Part shown: positions 53,489-63,220 of the stretch, one piece after another
Position numbering within the stretch: position 1 is the stretch's first letter
How the letters are laid out: each line of letters opens with the position of its first letter
Assembly: GCF_030269925.1 (NCBI RefSeq)
Contig: NC_085128.1
Location: forward strand, 10,108,501-10,172,500
Origin: Bombyx mori
Lineage: Eukaryota > Arthropoda > Insecta > Lepidoptera > Bombycidae
Length of the DNA: 64,000 nucleotides
Reading direction: 5' to 3'
Notes under the pieces: model-generated
What the model was told of the DNA's origin: nothing
Databases searched by the model: none
Seen by the model: the letters and a program-made list of their open reading frames with translations, nothing else
Position numbers and translations under genes: made by a program

Positions 53489-53540
53489 CCCGCTGAGTTT
53501 CTCGCCGGATCTTCTCAGCGGGTCGCGATTCCGATCCGGT
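53489..53540 (+). promoter_or_regulatory. 3' UTR H-type pseudoknot candidate
   Basis: Stem 1 is CCCGCTGAG (53489-53497) with CTCAGCGGG (53514-53522), 9 bp. Stem 2 is CCGGATC in the stem 1 loop (53505-53511) with GATCCGG (53533-53539), 7 bp plus a G-U pair. Connecting lengths are 7, 2 and 10 nt, geometrically reasonable for an H-type fold. Copies at 2.0, 32.1, 49.8 and 59.7 kb keep the spacing. The proposed role is an RT recognition structure. Confidence 0.65.
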
Positions 53541-53701
53541 AGTAGATTCATTCGCGAAACAATTGCTCTTGAGTTGTTAGGTCTCCTTCGGAGGCGCTCG
53601 GGCAGTTGTTAGCAAATCCCACCCCTCCTGGCTGAGCCTTTGCTCGCCCACCTGTCCTGGTGAAACTGGAAAGGCCTTCGGGCCACCAGTAAACTTTCAA
53701 T

Positions 53702-53781
<80 letters not shown>

Positions 53782-53790
53782 AAATTTGGT

Positions 53791-54545
53791 AACTACCAAA
53801 TGGGAATTGATTTAAACTTGTACGATGGTTTGAGCATTAAAACATAACCCTGTTGAAGGTTATTCCTTTTAATTTTTAGCTTACTAGCTTAAAGTCTACT
53901 CACTTATTTTGAATAAACCATAAAAACTAAGTCCGTAATATTCCAGATAACCCAGAGCTTGACTAAATGAAAAAATTCGGAAACATATTAAAATCCTTTC
54001 TTGGAGAGATGCATGGGACTTATAAAACCAAATTACTCATTCCAGTATTGGATACAAACTTTTGCATGAACATTTTACCAACGAGGAAATGTTAGATAAA
54101 CAAACAATTATATTACATACTTTATCCCCTAAAAATTTATCTAAAAGAAAAAAAAAACACTGTCCTTTAACAATATCTACTGATGTGATGTCGAAAAAAA
54201 GAAGAGTAAAATAGATGTTCTTTACACATCAAGGCTTTGTAGGTTTAAAATAATATTGAAAAGATGTATCAAACAAAGGTTTATTTTGCCTAAGTAAATA
54301 CTAGATCGCTTGGGTACTCGTTATTTATTCAAATAAATTGTAAGTTCTTCTGTATATTGGGATTTCCTTTTCAAGTTTTAATGTATAAAATGTTTTTGAA
54401 TGTAGATAATACCTTTTTTAAATGGGAAAATGATCAATTTCATCGCCTCACATGATAATGTGGGTGCCAGATATCACAACTTAAGTTGAAGTATCAACCG
54501 CATTATTGACGCGAAAAACACAAGTCGTACCTCTGATTGTTAGCT
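53791..54545. other. AT-rich sequence, nothing recognised
   Basis: No feature that I can support between the two LINE insertions. Confidence 0.4.
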
Positions 54546-54562
54546 AGCTCACAGGACGGTCC

Positions 54563-55153
54563 GACTATCGGTGGCGCAGCGAGCTTCGTGCTCTGGGCGT
54601 GGTGCGTCCCTCCAAAAGTGAGCTGCGGGCGCGGAAGGCCCATTCTCGGCGGTCCGTGCTCGAATCGTGGTCGAGGTGGTTGGCCAACCCCACGTGGGGT
54701 CTACGGACTGTCGAGGCGGTTTACCCAGTCTTTAATGACTGGGTGAATCGTGGCCGAGGACGCCTCACCTTCCGTCTGGTGCAGGTGCTGACTGGGCACG
54801 GATGCTTCGGAAAATATCTGCACCGGATAGGAGCTGAGCCGACGACGAGGTGCCACCATTGTGGACACGACCTGGACACGGCGGAGCATACGCTCGCTGT
54901 CTGCCCCGCGTGGGAGGTGCAGCGCCGTGTCCTGGTCGCAAAGATAGGACCGGACTTGTCGCTGCCTGGCGTCGTGGCGTCGATGCTTGGCGGTGACGAG
55001 TCCTGGAAGGCTATGCTCGACTTCTGCGAGTGCACCATCTCGCAGAAGGAGGCGGCGGGGCGAGTGAGGCAAAGCTCTCCTCACTACGCAGAAATCCGCC
55101 GCCGCCGAGCAGGGGGTCGGGACCGGGGTCTCGTCCGTAACCCGGCCCCCTAA
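54563..55153 (+). pseudogene. R1-clade ORF2 C-terminus, 196 codons
   Basis: Frame open from the insertion edge: DYRWRSELRALGVVRPSKSE, then GRGRLTFRLVQVLTGHGCFG, a zinc-knuckle-like CHHC...H....C motif (C-X2-C-X8-H-X4-C, near residues 97-114) and LSLPGVVASMLGGDESWKAM ending QKEAAGRVRQSS. This is the RNase-H-less C-terminal region of R1/TRAS/SART-type proteins. The endonuclease and RT core are absent by truncation; what remains has no stop. Confidence 0.85.
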
Positions 55154-55454
55154 GAGCTTCGGGCTCCACCCGTTTTGTGCGGGAAGGAGCCTAGACGTGG
55201 GGCGGCGTGGTAAGCCGCGTTCCCCCGACCGTTCCGGGGGAAGGTGTAGCGCGGCGCCATCAATACGGGCTCTTGGCCCGTCAACCGAGGGAACCGGCGG
55301 TCGTGTCGCTGGCGGCCGCCGGTCCGGCGTCTGGGGGACGGCGGGATGCATGTAATATGCTCTGCGTAAACCCTGTCCCGCCGTCTCAATAGCTCCGACT
55401 GGGTTCCCACCCGGTCCGGGGTAGGGCGCCGGCTGTGAGCGGCAGGAGTTTTTA

Positions 55455-55472
55455 GTGAGGTTCAACTCCCAC
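55455..55472 (+). promoter_or_regulatory. T-arm-like hairpin in R1-type 3' UTR
   Basis: GTG(A)GG TTCAACT CCCAC forms a 5-bp stem with one bulged A and a 7-nt loop of T-arm type (TTCRANY). Homologous hairpins lie at 19803-19819, 38961-38977 and 50001-50017, with pair-preserving stem changes. Confidence 0.55.
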
Positions 55473-55562
55473 ATACCGGATCCCGGATCACCACCCGTCG
55501 TGCGGGTGGGGATCCGGCTATTTTCACCTGTGGAAAAAAAAAAAAAAAGCTCACATGACGGT

Positions 55563-56022
55563 AGGGAAATATTTCTACTACTGATAAAAGAGGAAGGAGG
55601 GAAATCGAGACAGCTTCGTAAGATCCTCCGGAAATATGACTCGCAATTGGAATTGCTTTTAGCATAAAGTCATTACATAAAGCGATTGTAAATGTGTTGC
55701 TGTGTGCATGTAACATGGAAATCAATAATAGGAAGGTGAACGGCCTGTATGTTGTCAGGGAGCATATTTATTTGGGCTTCGTTTTAAATCATGTCTTGGG
55801 TCGTACTTTGTACTTATATTAAAGTTAAGAAACATAATGTGTCCTCACGGTATAATCTAGTGGGTATGTGCATAGTACATACATTTAGAAATGTTATGGC
55901 TATCAGGCTGGATTTTTATCAAGAACAACTTATTTTTTATACCTAGGTAATGATTTGTATTTTTAGTTTTAGAGATGCTTGTGCTCTGTAGGCCACTCAA
56001 TTAAAATGTATGGATTCTATTG
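55563..56022. other. AT-rich sequence, nothing recognised
   Basis: No feature that I can support. Confidence 0.35.
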
Positions 56023-56205
56023 TTTTATGATTGAAGGCTTATTGATGGCCCGGAGGCCTTTCCAGTTTCACCAGGACAGGTGGGCGAGCAAAGGCTCAGC
56101 CAGAAGGAATGGGCTTTGCTAACAGCTGCCCGAGCGCCTCCGAAGGAGACCTAACAACTCAAGAGCAACTGCTTCGCGAATAAATCTACCACCGGATCGG
56201 AATCC
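56023..56205 (-). mobile_element. jockey-family 1 LINE tail
   Basis: Minus-strand 3' UTR (plus-strand text GGCCCGGAGGCCTTTCCAG, CACCAGGACAGGTGGGCGAG, CGAGCGCCTCCGAAGGAG) ending at CCACCGGATCGGAATCC. Only stem 2's 3' arm is included; truncated there. Confidence 0.85.
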
Positions 56206-56344
56206 GGAATTCTAATGCTTCAACATGTAGTGATGTATGGTTAATAAGCGTTCCACCTAAACCTACTTACTAATGTATAGGTAATTAATTCATTTATTAA
56301 AGTACTTTTTAAATTAGTAGCGTTGTTTTTGGTAATTGATGGGC
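56206..56344. other. no supported feature
   Basis: Short AT-rich stretch. Confidence 0.3.
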
Positions 56345-56450
56345 ACTATAGCTTATGTATGCATCAGTATCACAATGTGAATGCCACTACTCACCTTGAG
56401 ACATGAGCTCGAAGTCCCAATTGTATCGCATAACCTTCCAAACATTTAAT
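56345..56450 (-). mobile_element. old Bm1 fragment
   Basis: ATGTGAATGCCACTACTCAC followed by CTTGAGACATGAGCTCGAAG is Bm1 minus-strand text, diverged. Confidence 0.5.
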
Positions 56451-57171
56451 CAAACTGTACCCTGTACATCTAAGAACTAAAATTTATATAAAATTATTTA
56501 GTGTAAAAGATTTTTCGATTACGTTACAAACTTTGTTTAAAATACCATCATTAGGTAAGATAATATTATGATTGATAGCCTGTTTTACGTTCACATCGAC
56601 GTCCGCGCGATGAATAGAAATTTCTAAGAAACTAAACAAGCACCGAAGAATGAATAGATTTGTTTCAAACTGTTGTTATGACGTTAACCATTACGCTTAC
56701 GAAACGGTATTATTCAAATAAATGATTACGCATTCTTGGAATATTTAAATGGCTAGAGTTCTTGCGCAGTTGTTAGTGTAAAGTAGTTAAAACATTATTT
56801 TTTTTTTAATTCAAAACTTCTTTAGAATCGTTGTGATTTCAAACCGGATGCAACGGAAAAAACGACAGGTAAGAGACACAAATACAAAAATGTGTAGGAT
56901 GAAGCCAGCAAAGAATGAGACAGAAATATACATACTATTTAATACAGCGCCATCTGTGAGATTTTTTTAATACTAACGGTTGTATGGAAGCTCTTGTAGT
57001 GAATTTTAATTTAGGATTATACGTGAAATTAAAATATCAATTCATAGAGGGCGCTACCTTACAATTATTTACTAATGACAAAATTTTACATATACTTAAG
57101 ACGTTTAGGATAATTGTATTTTAATTTTGGAAGGTTTCACTTCTACCACGTGTGAATTGCACACATGTTTT
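56451..57171. other. AT-rich sequence, nothing recognised
   Basis: The two GCGC-type motifs (CAGCGCCATCTGTGAG near 56945 and ATAGAGGGCGCTACC near 57045) are in opposite orientation and could bound a small element, but I could not confirm it. Confidence 0.3.
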
Positions 57172-57184
57172 TTTTTATTGCTCA

Positions 57185-57217
57185 GGTAACCGACATAGCC
57201 CAAAGGATTGCGACATG
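57185..57217 (+). repeat. 31-bp copy of an RTE segment
   Basis: GTAACCGACATAGCCCAAAG plus GATTGCGACAT repeats the sequence at 57764-57794 with one difference, separated by 547 bp of other sequence. Confidence 0.8.
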
Positions 57218-57599
57218 GATTATAACCCATAGCATTGTAGTATAAAATAAGGTAATTAATAACATTTTCGTTAATTTATCATCACTGATGTGATTTACAT
57301 TGAAAATTAATGAAATCGACTTTTTGTCTTTTGTAAATAAACACGGCAAACTAACTGACTTGCTTGCTTGTACTAAAGCCCAAATTGACATTACGTATCT
57401 ATTGCCGCCAGCAAGTTCAAGTTCTGAGATTAGTGTTTTTTTTTTATGAGATGCGACCAAAAAATGATTCGGCATGAAAAAACGCCAGACTTCCATTCTC
57501 GCAGTGGAGCACGTGATTGCAGTTGAACCAGTCGAATCCACATCTGATCGTCGATGGAAACCAAAATGAGTTAAGGCAACATGTAGACGATTAGCTTTG

Positions 57600-58030
57600 A
57601 CCAGCGTGTGTTGCCAGTGATGACATATGGCACTGAGACGTGGTCGTTCACAATTGGCCTTATGAGAAGGCTTAAGGTCACCCAAAGAGCAATGGAGAGG
57701 GCTATGCTCGGAGTTTCCCTGCGAAATCAAATCAGAAATGAGGAGATTCGCAGGAAAACCATAGTAACCGACATAGGCCAAAGGATTGCGACATTGAAGT
57801 GGCAGTGGGCAGATTGCTCGTAGAACGGATGGCAGTTGGGGCCAGGAAGTTTTTGAGTGGCGACCGCGTACCGGAAGACGTAGTGTGGGTAGGCCTCCCA
57901 CAAGATGGACGATCTATTGAGATTCGCGGGGATCCGCTGGATGCAGGCAGCGCAGGACCGGTCTTTGTGGCGAGGCTTGGGGGAGGCTCATGTCCAGCAG
58001 TGGACGTCTGTGGGCTGATAAGAAGTAGCG
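57600..58030 (+). pseudogene. RTE-clade ORF C-terminus, frameshifted
   Basis: Reads MTYGTETWSFTIGLMRRLKV, QRAMERAMLGVSLRNQIRNE and DIGQRIATLKWQWA. After a small deletion near 57813 it continues in another frame as RRTDGSWGQEVFEWRPRTGR with RSVGRPPTRW, and after a third shift as WMQAAQDRSLWRGLGEAHVQ and a stop at 58017-58019. This is the complete RTE C-terminal signature; the endonuclease and RT domains are absent. Confidence 0.8.
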
Positions 58031-58215
58031 GTTAGCCCACCTGGTGTTTAGTAGATACCGAACCCATAGATATCAGAAACATGAACGGATACCACTCACA
58101 CCGATACATTATATCGTAATCCTAATTGCATTGTATGACAGTCATCTCATTCTTTTAAATAGAACGCATAGCTGTTTCGTTATAAAATAGGCAGGACACG
58201 GGTACACCTATCCTC

Positions 58216-58595
58216 GGTTGTATTAGATTATCGGATATTCCATCTTTAAAACATAATTGGTTCATAACAGGAATAGGCCGGTCGCTGGTATCGGTGCTAT
58301 GGCTGGTATAAAAGAGATCTCATTGATGAATCTCATAACTAAAAAAATGCGGCTATTTCTACGGACAGATAATGGAGAAATTGTATCGGTATTTCGAAAT
58401 AGGGGGAACCTGTATATTTTAATTATCAACATCATCCATCCTGTTCATTATAATATTAAGGCAAGAGTTTGAGCACATAGTGCGATATAAACAAACAAAA
58501 TAAAAGGCGTATTGTTTACGTTGGCACAGATCTATTAGCGGGAAAACCGGGCTTCTAGAGTGGCCCCGCGGATCTGTAAACCCGTTTCAGACATA
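58216..58595. other. no supported feature
   Basis: One open frame (58257-58472, plus) has no recognised domain. Confidence 0.3.
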
Positions 58596-59016
58596 TCTAT
58601 ATATTAATACGTGAAGCAAAAAACTTTGTATCCCTTTTTACGAAAATTGTGCGGACGGAGGACTATAAAATTTTCTACACTTATAGAGAATATAGAGAAG
58701 AAGTGCACAATGATAATATTTTTTTTAAAGAATGCATAAAAGATACCTTAAATCAATAAAGAAAACATTACACACACTACATACCATGTATTGGACGCAC
58801 ACACGCATGCATACTATTTATTGTCAAACTTTTGTTCTTGACGTCTGTGGTCAAATTGAGAATAGATTTAATATTGTTTGTCTTTATTAATATTATTTTA
58901 TAGTGTAGCCTTGGCGTAATTTGTGATTATAGAAGTATAAAATAGAATCATAATAGTGTACAAACTTACAATTCCAATTAATTATAGTCGAATTTCGACT
59001 ACTGCGGGACCTCTAG
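58596..59016 (+). mobile_element. Helitron-like non-autonomous element
   Basis: Begins TCTATATATTAATACGTG after A and ends GGGACCTCTAG before T. GTCGAATTTCGAC (58987-58999) is a perfect subterminal hairpin 17 nt before the end. 421 bp, no ORF. The text matches a common lepidopteran repeat as I remember it. Confidence 0.65.
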
Positions 59017-59569
59017 TTTTATTAAAACCGTCCACCGCTACAATCATTTTCAGTTTCACAATAATCCTTTCAACAATGAAATTCGCAGTCAACATTTTAA
59101 CATATCATATCGCTTTTCGTTTTCGTACACTGTAAGCCATTTCGCTATTGTATTATTAGTGGACGAATCACGGATGAGTTGTACTTGTTTGATTTGATAC
59201 ATTCTAATATGTTATAAAATAAAATTGGCGATATTTGGGACATGAAAATGTAGTGATTATAATGTTGTTTTAAGCTTTACCTAATTTTGATATATCTTGA
59301 GTCAATTTATATTTAGTACTTAACATATGCAAAGATGCGAAAAAAGCGTATGCAATGGTATGTGTAAAAGTTTTTTGGCAAAAACTTGAATGGTGCTAAT
59401 GACATTTACAAAAAATTTGGACCTATGCTTAAGAGGATAATTATTCGCTAAGTGGAAGAAAATGTCTTTGTCGTTTCTCCGAACACATTGCTTGTGAGTT
59501 ATTATTTTATAACACCAATAGGTTGTAGAATTAAATATCGTATATACTATGAGAATATAAGGTTATTCA
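59017..59569. other. AT-rich sequence, nothing recognised
   Basis: No feature that I can support. Confidence 0.35.
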
Positions 59570-59776
59570 CTTTTTTTTTCTCCTACCTATGCTGATAGCC
59601 TTGAGAGGCTATTTCAGCTTCGCCCTAACATGTGGGTGAGCTCACGGGGCTCAAACCGGAGTGTTGCTAACACTGGCCCTAGCAAGAGCAGTGCTTCGCA
59701 GAATCTACCACCGGATCGGAAACGCGACCCACTGAGAAGATCCCGCGAGAAACTCAGTGGACTGTGTCTATGGGTT
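59570..59776 (-). mobile_element. jockey-family 2 LINE tail
   Basis: Minus-strand 3' UTR with T9 as poly(A) (59571-59579), CTATGCTGATAGCCTTGAGA and GAGCTCACGGGGCTCAAAC. The pseudoknot candidate spans 59711-59760 (minus strand): stem 1 is 8 bp, stem 2 has one mismatch. Confidence 0.85.
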
Positions 59777-61228
59777 AATATTCGCTTGTGTAGTGTTTAA
59801 CAAAAGGAATATTTTCATAGTAATAAATTTTGCTAGGTCAAATACGTCGCTAAGTAAAGAAGAACAGTAAGACAGTAAGAACAGTAACGGTAAGAACAGT
59901 AATATAATTCTGGAAGCAATTCTATAATTTTATACGATGAAAATAAACTTTAATATTCTTTATCGTTTAATATCATGCTACTTTAGTGTGATTTCAAGGA
60001 AACCATACGTGTCGCCGACTTACATAAGTTATTTCCTTCGGAAGTTCCGTGGTTGGCAGGGGACCCATTTGTTACAGTAAAGTTAAATATTGAATCCCGA
60101 ATATGCTACAAATATTATTTACTTTTATATTCAACGTGTGTTTGACAAATGAGTAGAATTATGACCGGCAGTTGGACACAGCTTGTACAAATATTAAAAT
60201 GAAAAATCGGTGCTTCCAAAACCTATTCATTGAAAATGGTGCAACGATTTGTGATACGATATTTTAAATTTATTTTATTTATTAAATAAATTTGGTAGAC
60301 TTATTGGATTAAGAGTTTCTCAATATTGCACATTTCGTTTTTTTCTCAAACTCTTTTTATTTTATTTTAATCTATCTATTTTTATTTATAATGGTTCATT
60401 GTAACAATTCAAAATACTTAGTCGATTGTAAGTAATTCTATTAAGACTATTATACATATTTAGAGAGTGTTAAATGACTCAACTGTAATCTGTATTTTCA
60501 TTAGATTATTTATATCGATGGGTGAAAGGCTATTTGGTTCAAGCGACAAAATGTTATTCAATAGGTTTCAGTTTAAAATTCACGAAAGGAATTAGAAGCA
60601 TCTATACACTAATATATCAAGATGCTTATGTATTTAATGTTCAGAAAACTGTTGCGGAGTTGAGTCATGGAAGCGGCTGGTTCAAGGCCGGCTTGAAATA
60701 AACTGTAAGAATACTGTATTGTGTGTTGCGCTGTTACCAATACAATGGGCAGATAATTATTTATTACTTTATTACATTACGATAACGAGTTTTATTATAA
60801 CAGTAGTTTCTGTTCAGTAGTTAAGTTAGTAGTAGTTCGGTCAATTTGTTTTTCTAATCAAATACACATTTGTTGTTTGAAATCTTAGTCCGTGTCATGT
60901 TCTTTGAGAGATTCCTTTGAGGTTTGAAAGGAGCCCACAGGAATAGGCAATGGCTTGGGCGTGCTTTTAGCTATACTAAAGATCAGGAACAAGGTAGCTA
61001 CTTGACTATATTGGTATTCCAATCTTACATATGAGTGGGTCATGTGGTCAACTATCTCTGAAATATTAATTTAATGATTTGTTTTATTTTCACACTTTGA
61101 GTTATTTGATTATTTTAAGTTTTGTTTTTGTTCGTGACAGCATATTGAAATAATATCGTTTGTAAATCCCACAACGAGACGAATTTAATGCAACCTTATT
61201 TGTTAATTTCCAATTTCCATCTAAACAT
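59777..61228. other. AT-rich sequence, nothing recognised
   Basis: No feature that I can support. Confidence 0.4.
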
Positions 61229-61380
61229 AGCCCACTGAGTCCGATTCGGTGGTAGATTCTTTGCTAGGGTAAACGTTAGCGAACTCTTTCAGGTTGAGCC
61301 CTGTGATCTTGCTTACCAATGACGGTAAAGCCGTAATATCCCATGAGGCTACTGGAAGATAAGTAGGCAAAAAAGGTAAA
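61229..61380 (+). mobile_element. jockey-family 2 LINE tail with internal deletion
   Basis: CCCACTGAG is followed directly by TCCGATTCGGTGGTAGATTC, so the 3' arm of stem 1 and the 5' arm of stem 2 are deleted. The rest runs to AGATAAGTAGGCAAAAAAGG. Confidence 0.75.
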
Positions 61381-62379
61381 AAAAGCACATTTTCTCATAC
61401 CGAATTCGAAGACTACGCACTCCATATATTTTTTATAAAAAAATATTTTAAAATATTCTAATTTCCAAAAATATCGTTAATTCAGATTAATTATTACTTA
61501 TTTCCCATGATTGTTTGTGCCAAAATTCGTACGTCCACATTTATTTGTGCGCGAACGCCATCTATTGGGAATTTTAGGCACCTAGAACACAGTGTTGGGG
61601 CTGTTTAAAAGTGTTCGTGAAAAACCAACTAGATGGCAGTACGTAGTCAAACGCTGAAGTTCTTAGATCTTCAAATAGATGACTCTTATAAGTAATATTT
61701 TGAAGTGTTATTCTAAACATTTCACAAAAAATAATTTACATTATAAGCTTTTTCATTAGTTTTTTTTTTCGGTTATTTAATTTATATTTAGATCTTTTAT
61801 GTTAGCTTAGTCGAATATTATTATTAATCGTGCTAGAAAAAATCAACAGCAACAACTTGACTATTCCGTTTATGAAATAGTAATAGAGCAGTCAACTGTT
61901 GCTAAAATGGAAACTTAAGAATAGAGATAAACCGTATCATCAGTGTATTCTTAGTGATTATAACGATTAACCTAACAAATGTTACGCTAATTCCGCATTT
62001 TGGAAAGTTATTTCAGACACGAGCCTCCGCGCGATAATTTATCTTGTCTACGAGGTTTGTGGGCTCATCAATTTCACAATGACTTATTAATTCAGGGCAA
62101 AGAAAGGCTTAGGCCGGTTATTGCAAACGCTGTACAGTTTAACGCCTCCATAAATCTTTCAACCTAGTACATTTTCTATTCAGCTCTTTTGTCTCATTTT
62201 GTTTCATTGTAAGCAATTTGTTATTTAATATAAATCCCTTAAGGCTTTAGGCAAGGTTGATTCCTGGAATGGTCAATTTGCTTTAAGAAGTTGATTGATA
62301 TTTTGGAGTGAAGTGAATATGGGATAATATTAAAAACGTATGACAATACTTTTTTATTTATTTATTTAAATAATTGTGA
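61381..62379. other. AT-rich sequence, nothing recognised
   Basis: Two GCCATCT-type motifs in opposite orientation (CGCCATCTATTGGG near 61557 and CTAGATGGC near 61630) could bound a small element; not confirmed. Confidence 0.3.
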
Positions 62380-63220
62380 CAGATTTTGGTTTCGAGATGT
62401 CGGCCTGGAATAGAACCAGCCCATCTCTTCCTGTGAGCGTTGAAGGCGACTAAAAGCATCATAATATACTTTGCTATTATATTGTTATATATATTAAAAC
62501 TATTGCTATTGTATGTATGATGCTATCGCCAGCAGCTTTTTTCGAGTCTGACTCAACAGTCTACTGCGAACACAAATACAGATGCATAGCCTTTATTACT
62601 ATCGTTTCAAGTTAAGAGTGTTTTTTTTTGTTGCTTAGATGGGTGGACAAGCTCACAGCCCGCCTGGTGTCACAAAAAAATTGCCAACGAAAATTTAATT
62701 GCGTTATTTGCGACATAGCTCTATAATTTTCAAAAACGTGCGCGCCGGCCCCTTGTGAATTCCAACAACCAAAAAATAACGAATTAGGAAGTTGTCAAAG
62801 GCATTAAAATATTTTTTACAGATTTTTAAATAATTGTGGTTTCGAGATGTCGGCCTGGAATAGAACCACCACATCTCTTCCTGTGAGCGTTGAAGGCGAC
62901 TAAAAGCATCATAGTATCAATATGTAAATATAGATGCATAGCCTTTATTACTATCATTTCTAATTAAGAGTGTTACGAACATACTGCTAAGAAATTAATA
63001 CCAGCGAAGTTCTATGAACTAGAGCATGTACTGTCTCGGTATACCCTTGGTATACCAACAATCTGAATGTCAGAAAAAAAATGCCAAAGAAAATTGAATT
63101 GTATTATTTGCGACATAGCTGTAATTTTCAAACACGTGCGCACCTATCCTCGTGAATTCCAATAAACAAAAAACAACGAATTAGGAAGCAATGTCAAATG
63201 CATTAAGATATTTTTTTAAC
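62380..63220. repeat. diverged tandem segmental duplication, about 430 bp
   Basis: Three blocks occur twice in the same order: GGTTTCGAGATGTCGGCCTG (62391 and 62839 regions), GATGCATAGCCTTTATTACT (62581 and 62932 regions), and TTATTTGCGACATAGCT (62704 and 63103 regions) through GAATTCCAA. The first block, with CTCTTCCTGTGAGCGTTGAA, resembles text common near RTE elements. Spacers between blocks differ. Confidence 0.75.
62620..62673 (-). mobile_element. Bm1 3' fragment
   Basis: TTGTTGCTTAGATGGGTGGA through CACAGCCCGCCTGGTGT; only about 50 bp of Bm1 tail, within unit 1 of the segmental duplication and absent from unit 2. Confidence 0.75.

Larger units (their letters stand above)
50362..53790 (+). 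mobile_element. young jockey-clade non-LTR retrotransposon
   Basis: GGAAATTTGGT at 50362-50372 and 53780-53790 is a perfect 11-bp target duplication (12 if the preceding A is counted). The element starts inside ORF1, carries complete ORF2, a 3' UTR of about 225 bp and a poly(A) of about 75. The perfect flanks, long tail and open ORF2 all indicate a recent insertion. It lacks the promoter and most of ORF1, so this copy cannot move alone. Confidence 0.95.
54546..55562 (+). mobile_element. 5'-truncated R1-clade LINE with 15-bp target duplication
   Basis: AGCTCACAGGACGGT (54546-54560) and AGCTCACATGACGGT (55548-55562) match at 14 of 15 positions. The insert holds the ORF2 C-terminus, a GC-rich 3' UTR of about 390 bp and an A15 tail. 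Unlike R1 in rDNA, the target shows no rRNA or telomeric repeat sequence. Confidence 0.9.
57172..58215 (-). mobile_element. Bm1-type SINE split by RTE-containing sequence
   Basis: A Bm1 tail (TTTTATTGCTCAG, to 57184) and a diverged Bm1 body (AGCCCACCTGGTGTTTAG onward, from 58031) are in the same minus orientation and separated by about 846 bp. The body extends to about 58215 with low identity. About 18 bp of Bm1 is missing at the break. Confidence 0.55.

Noticed and set aside
54701..55474. 257-codon open frame on the minus strand
   Set aside because: Antisense shadow of the R1-clade C-terminus and its GC-rich 3' UTR; no motif support.
57182..57901. 239-codon open frame on the minus strand
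   Set aside because: It is antisense to RTE sequence and spans a Bm1/RTE junction; composition and sequence do not resemble a protein family.
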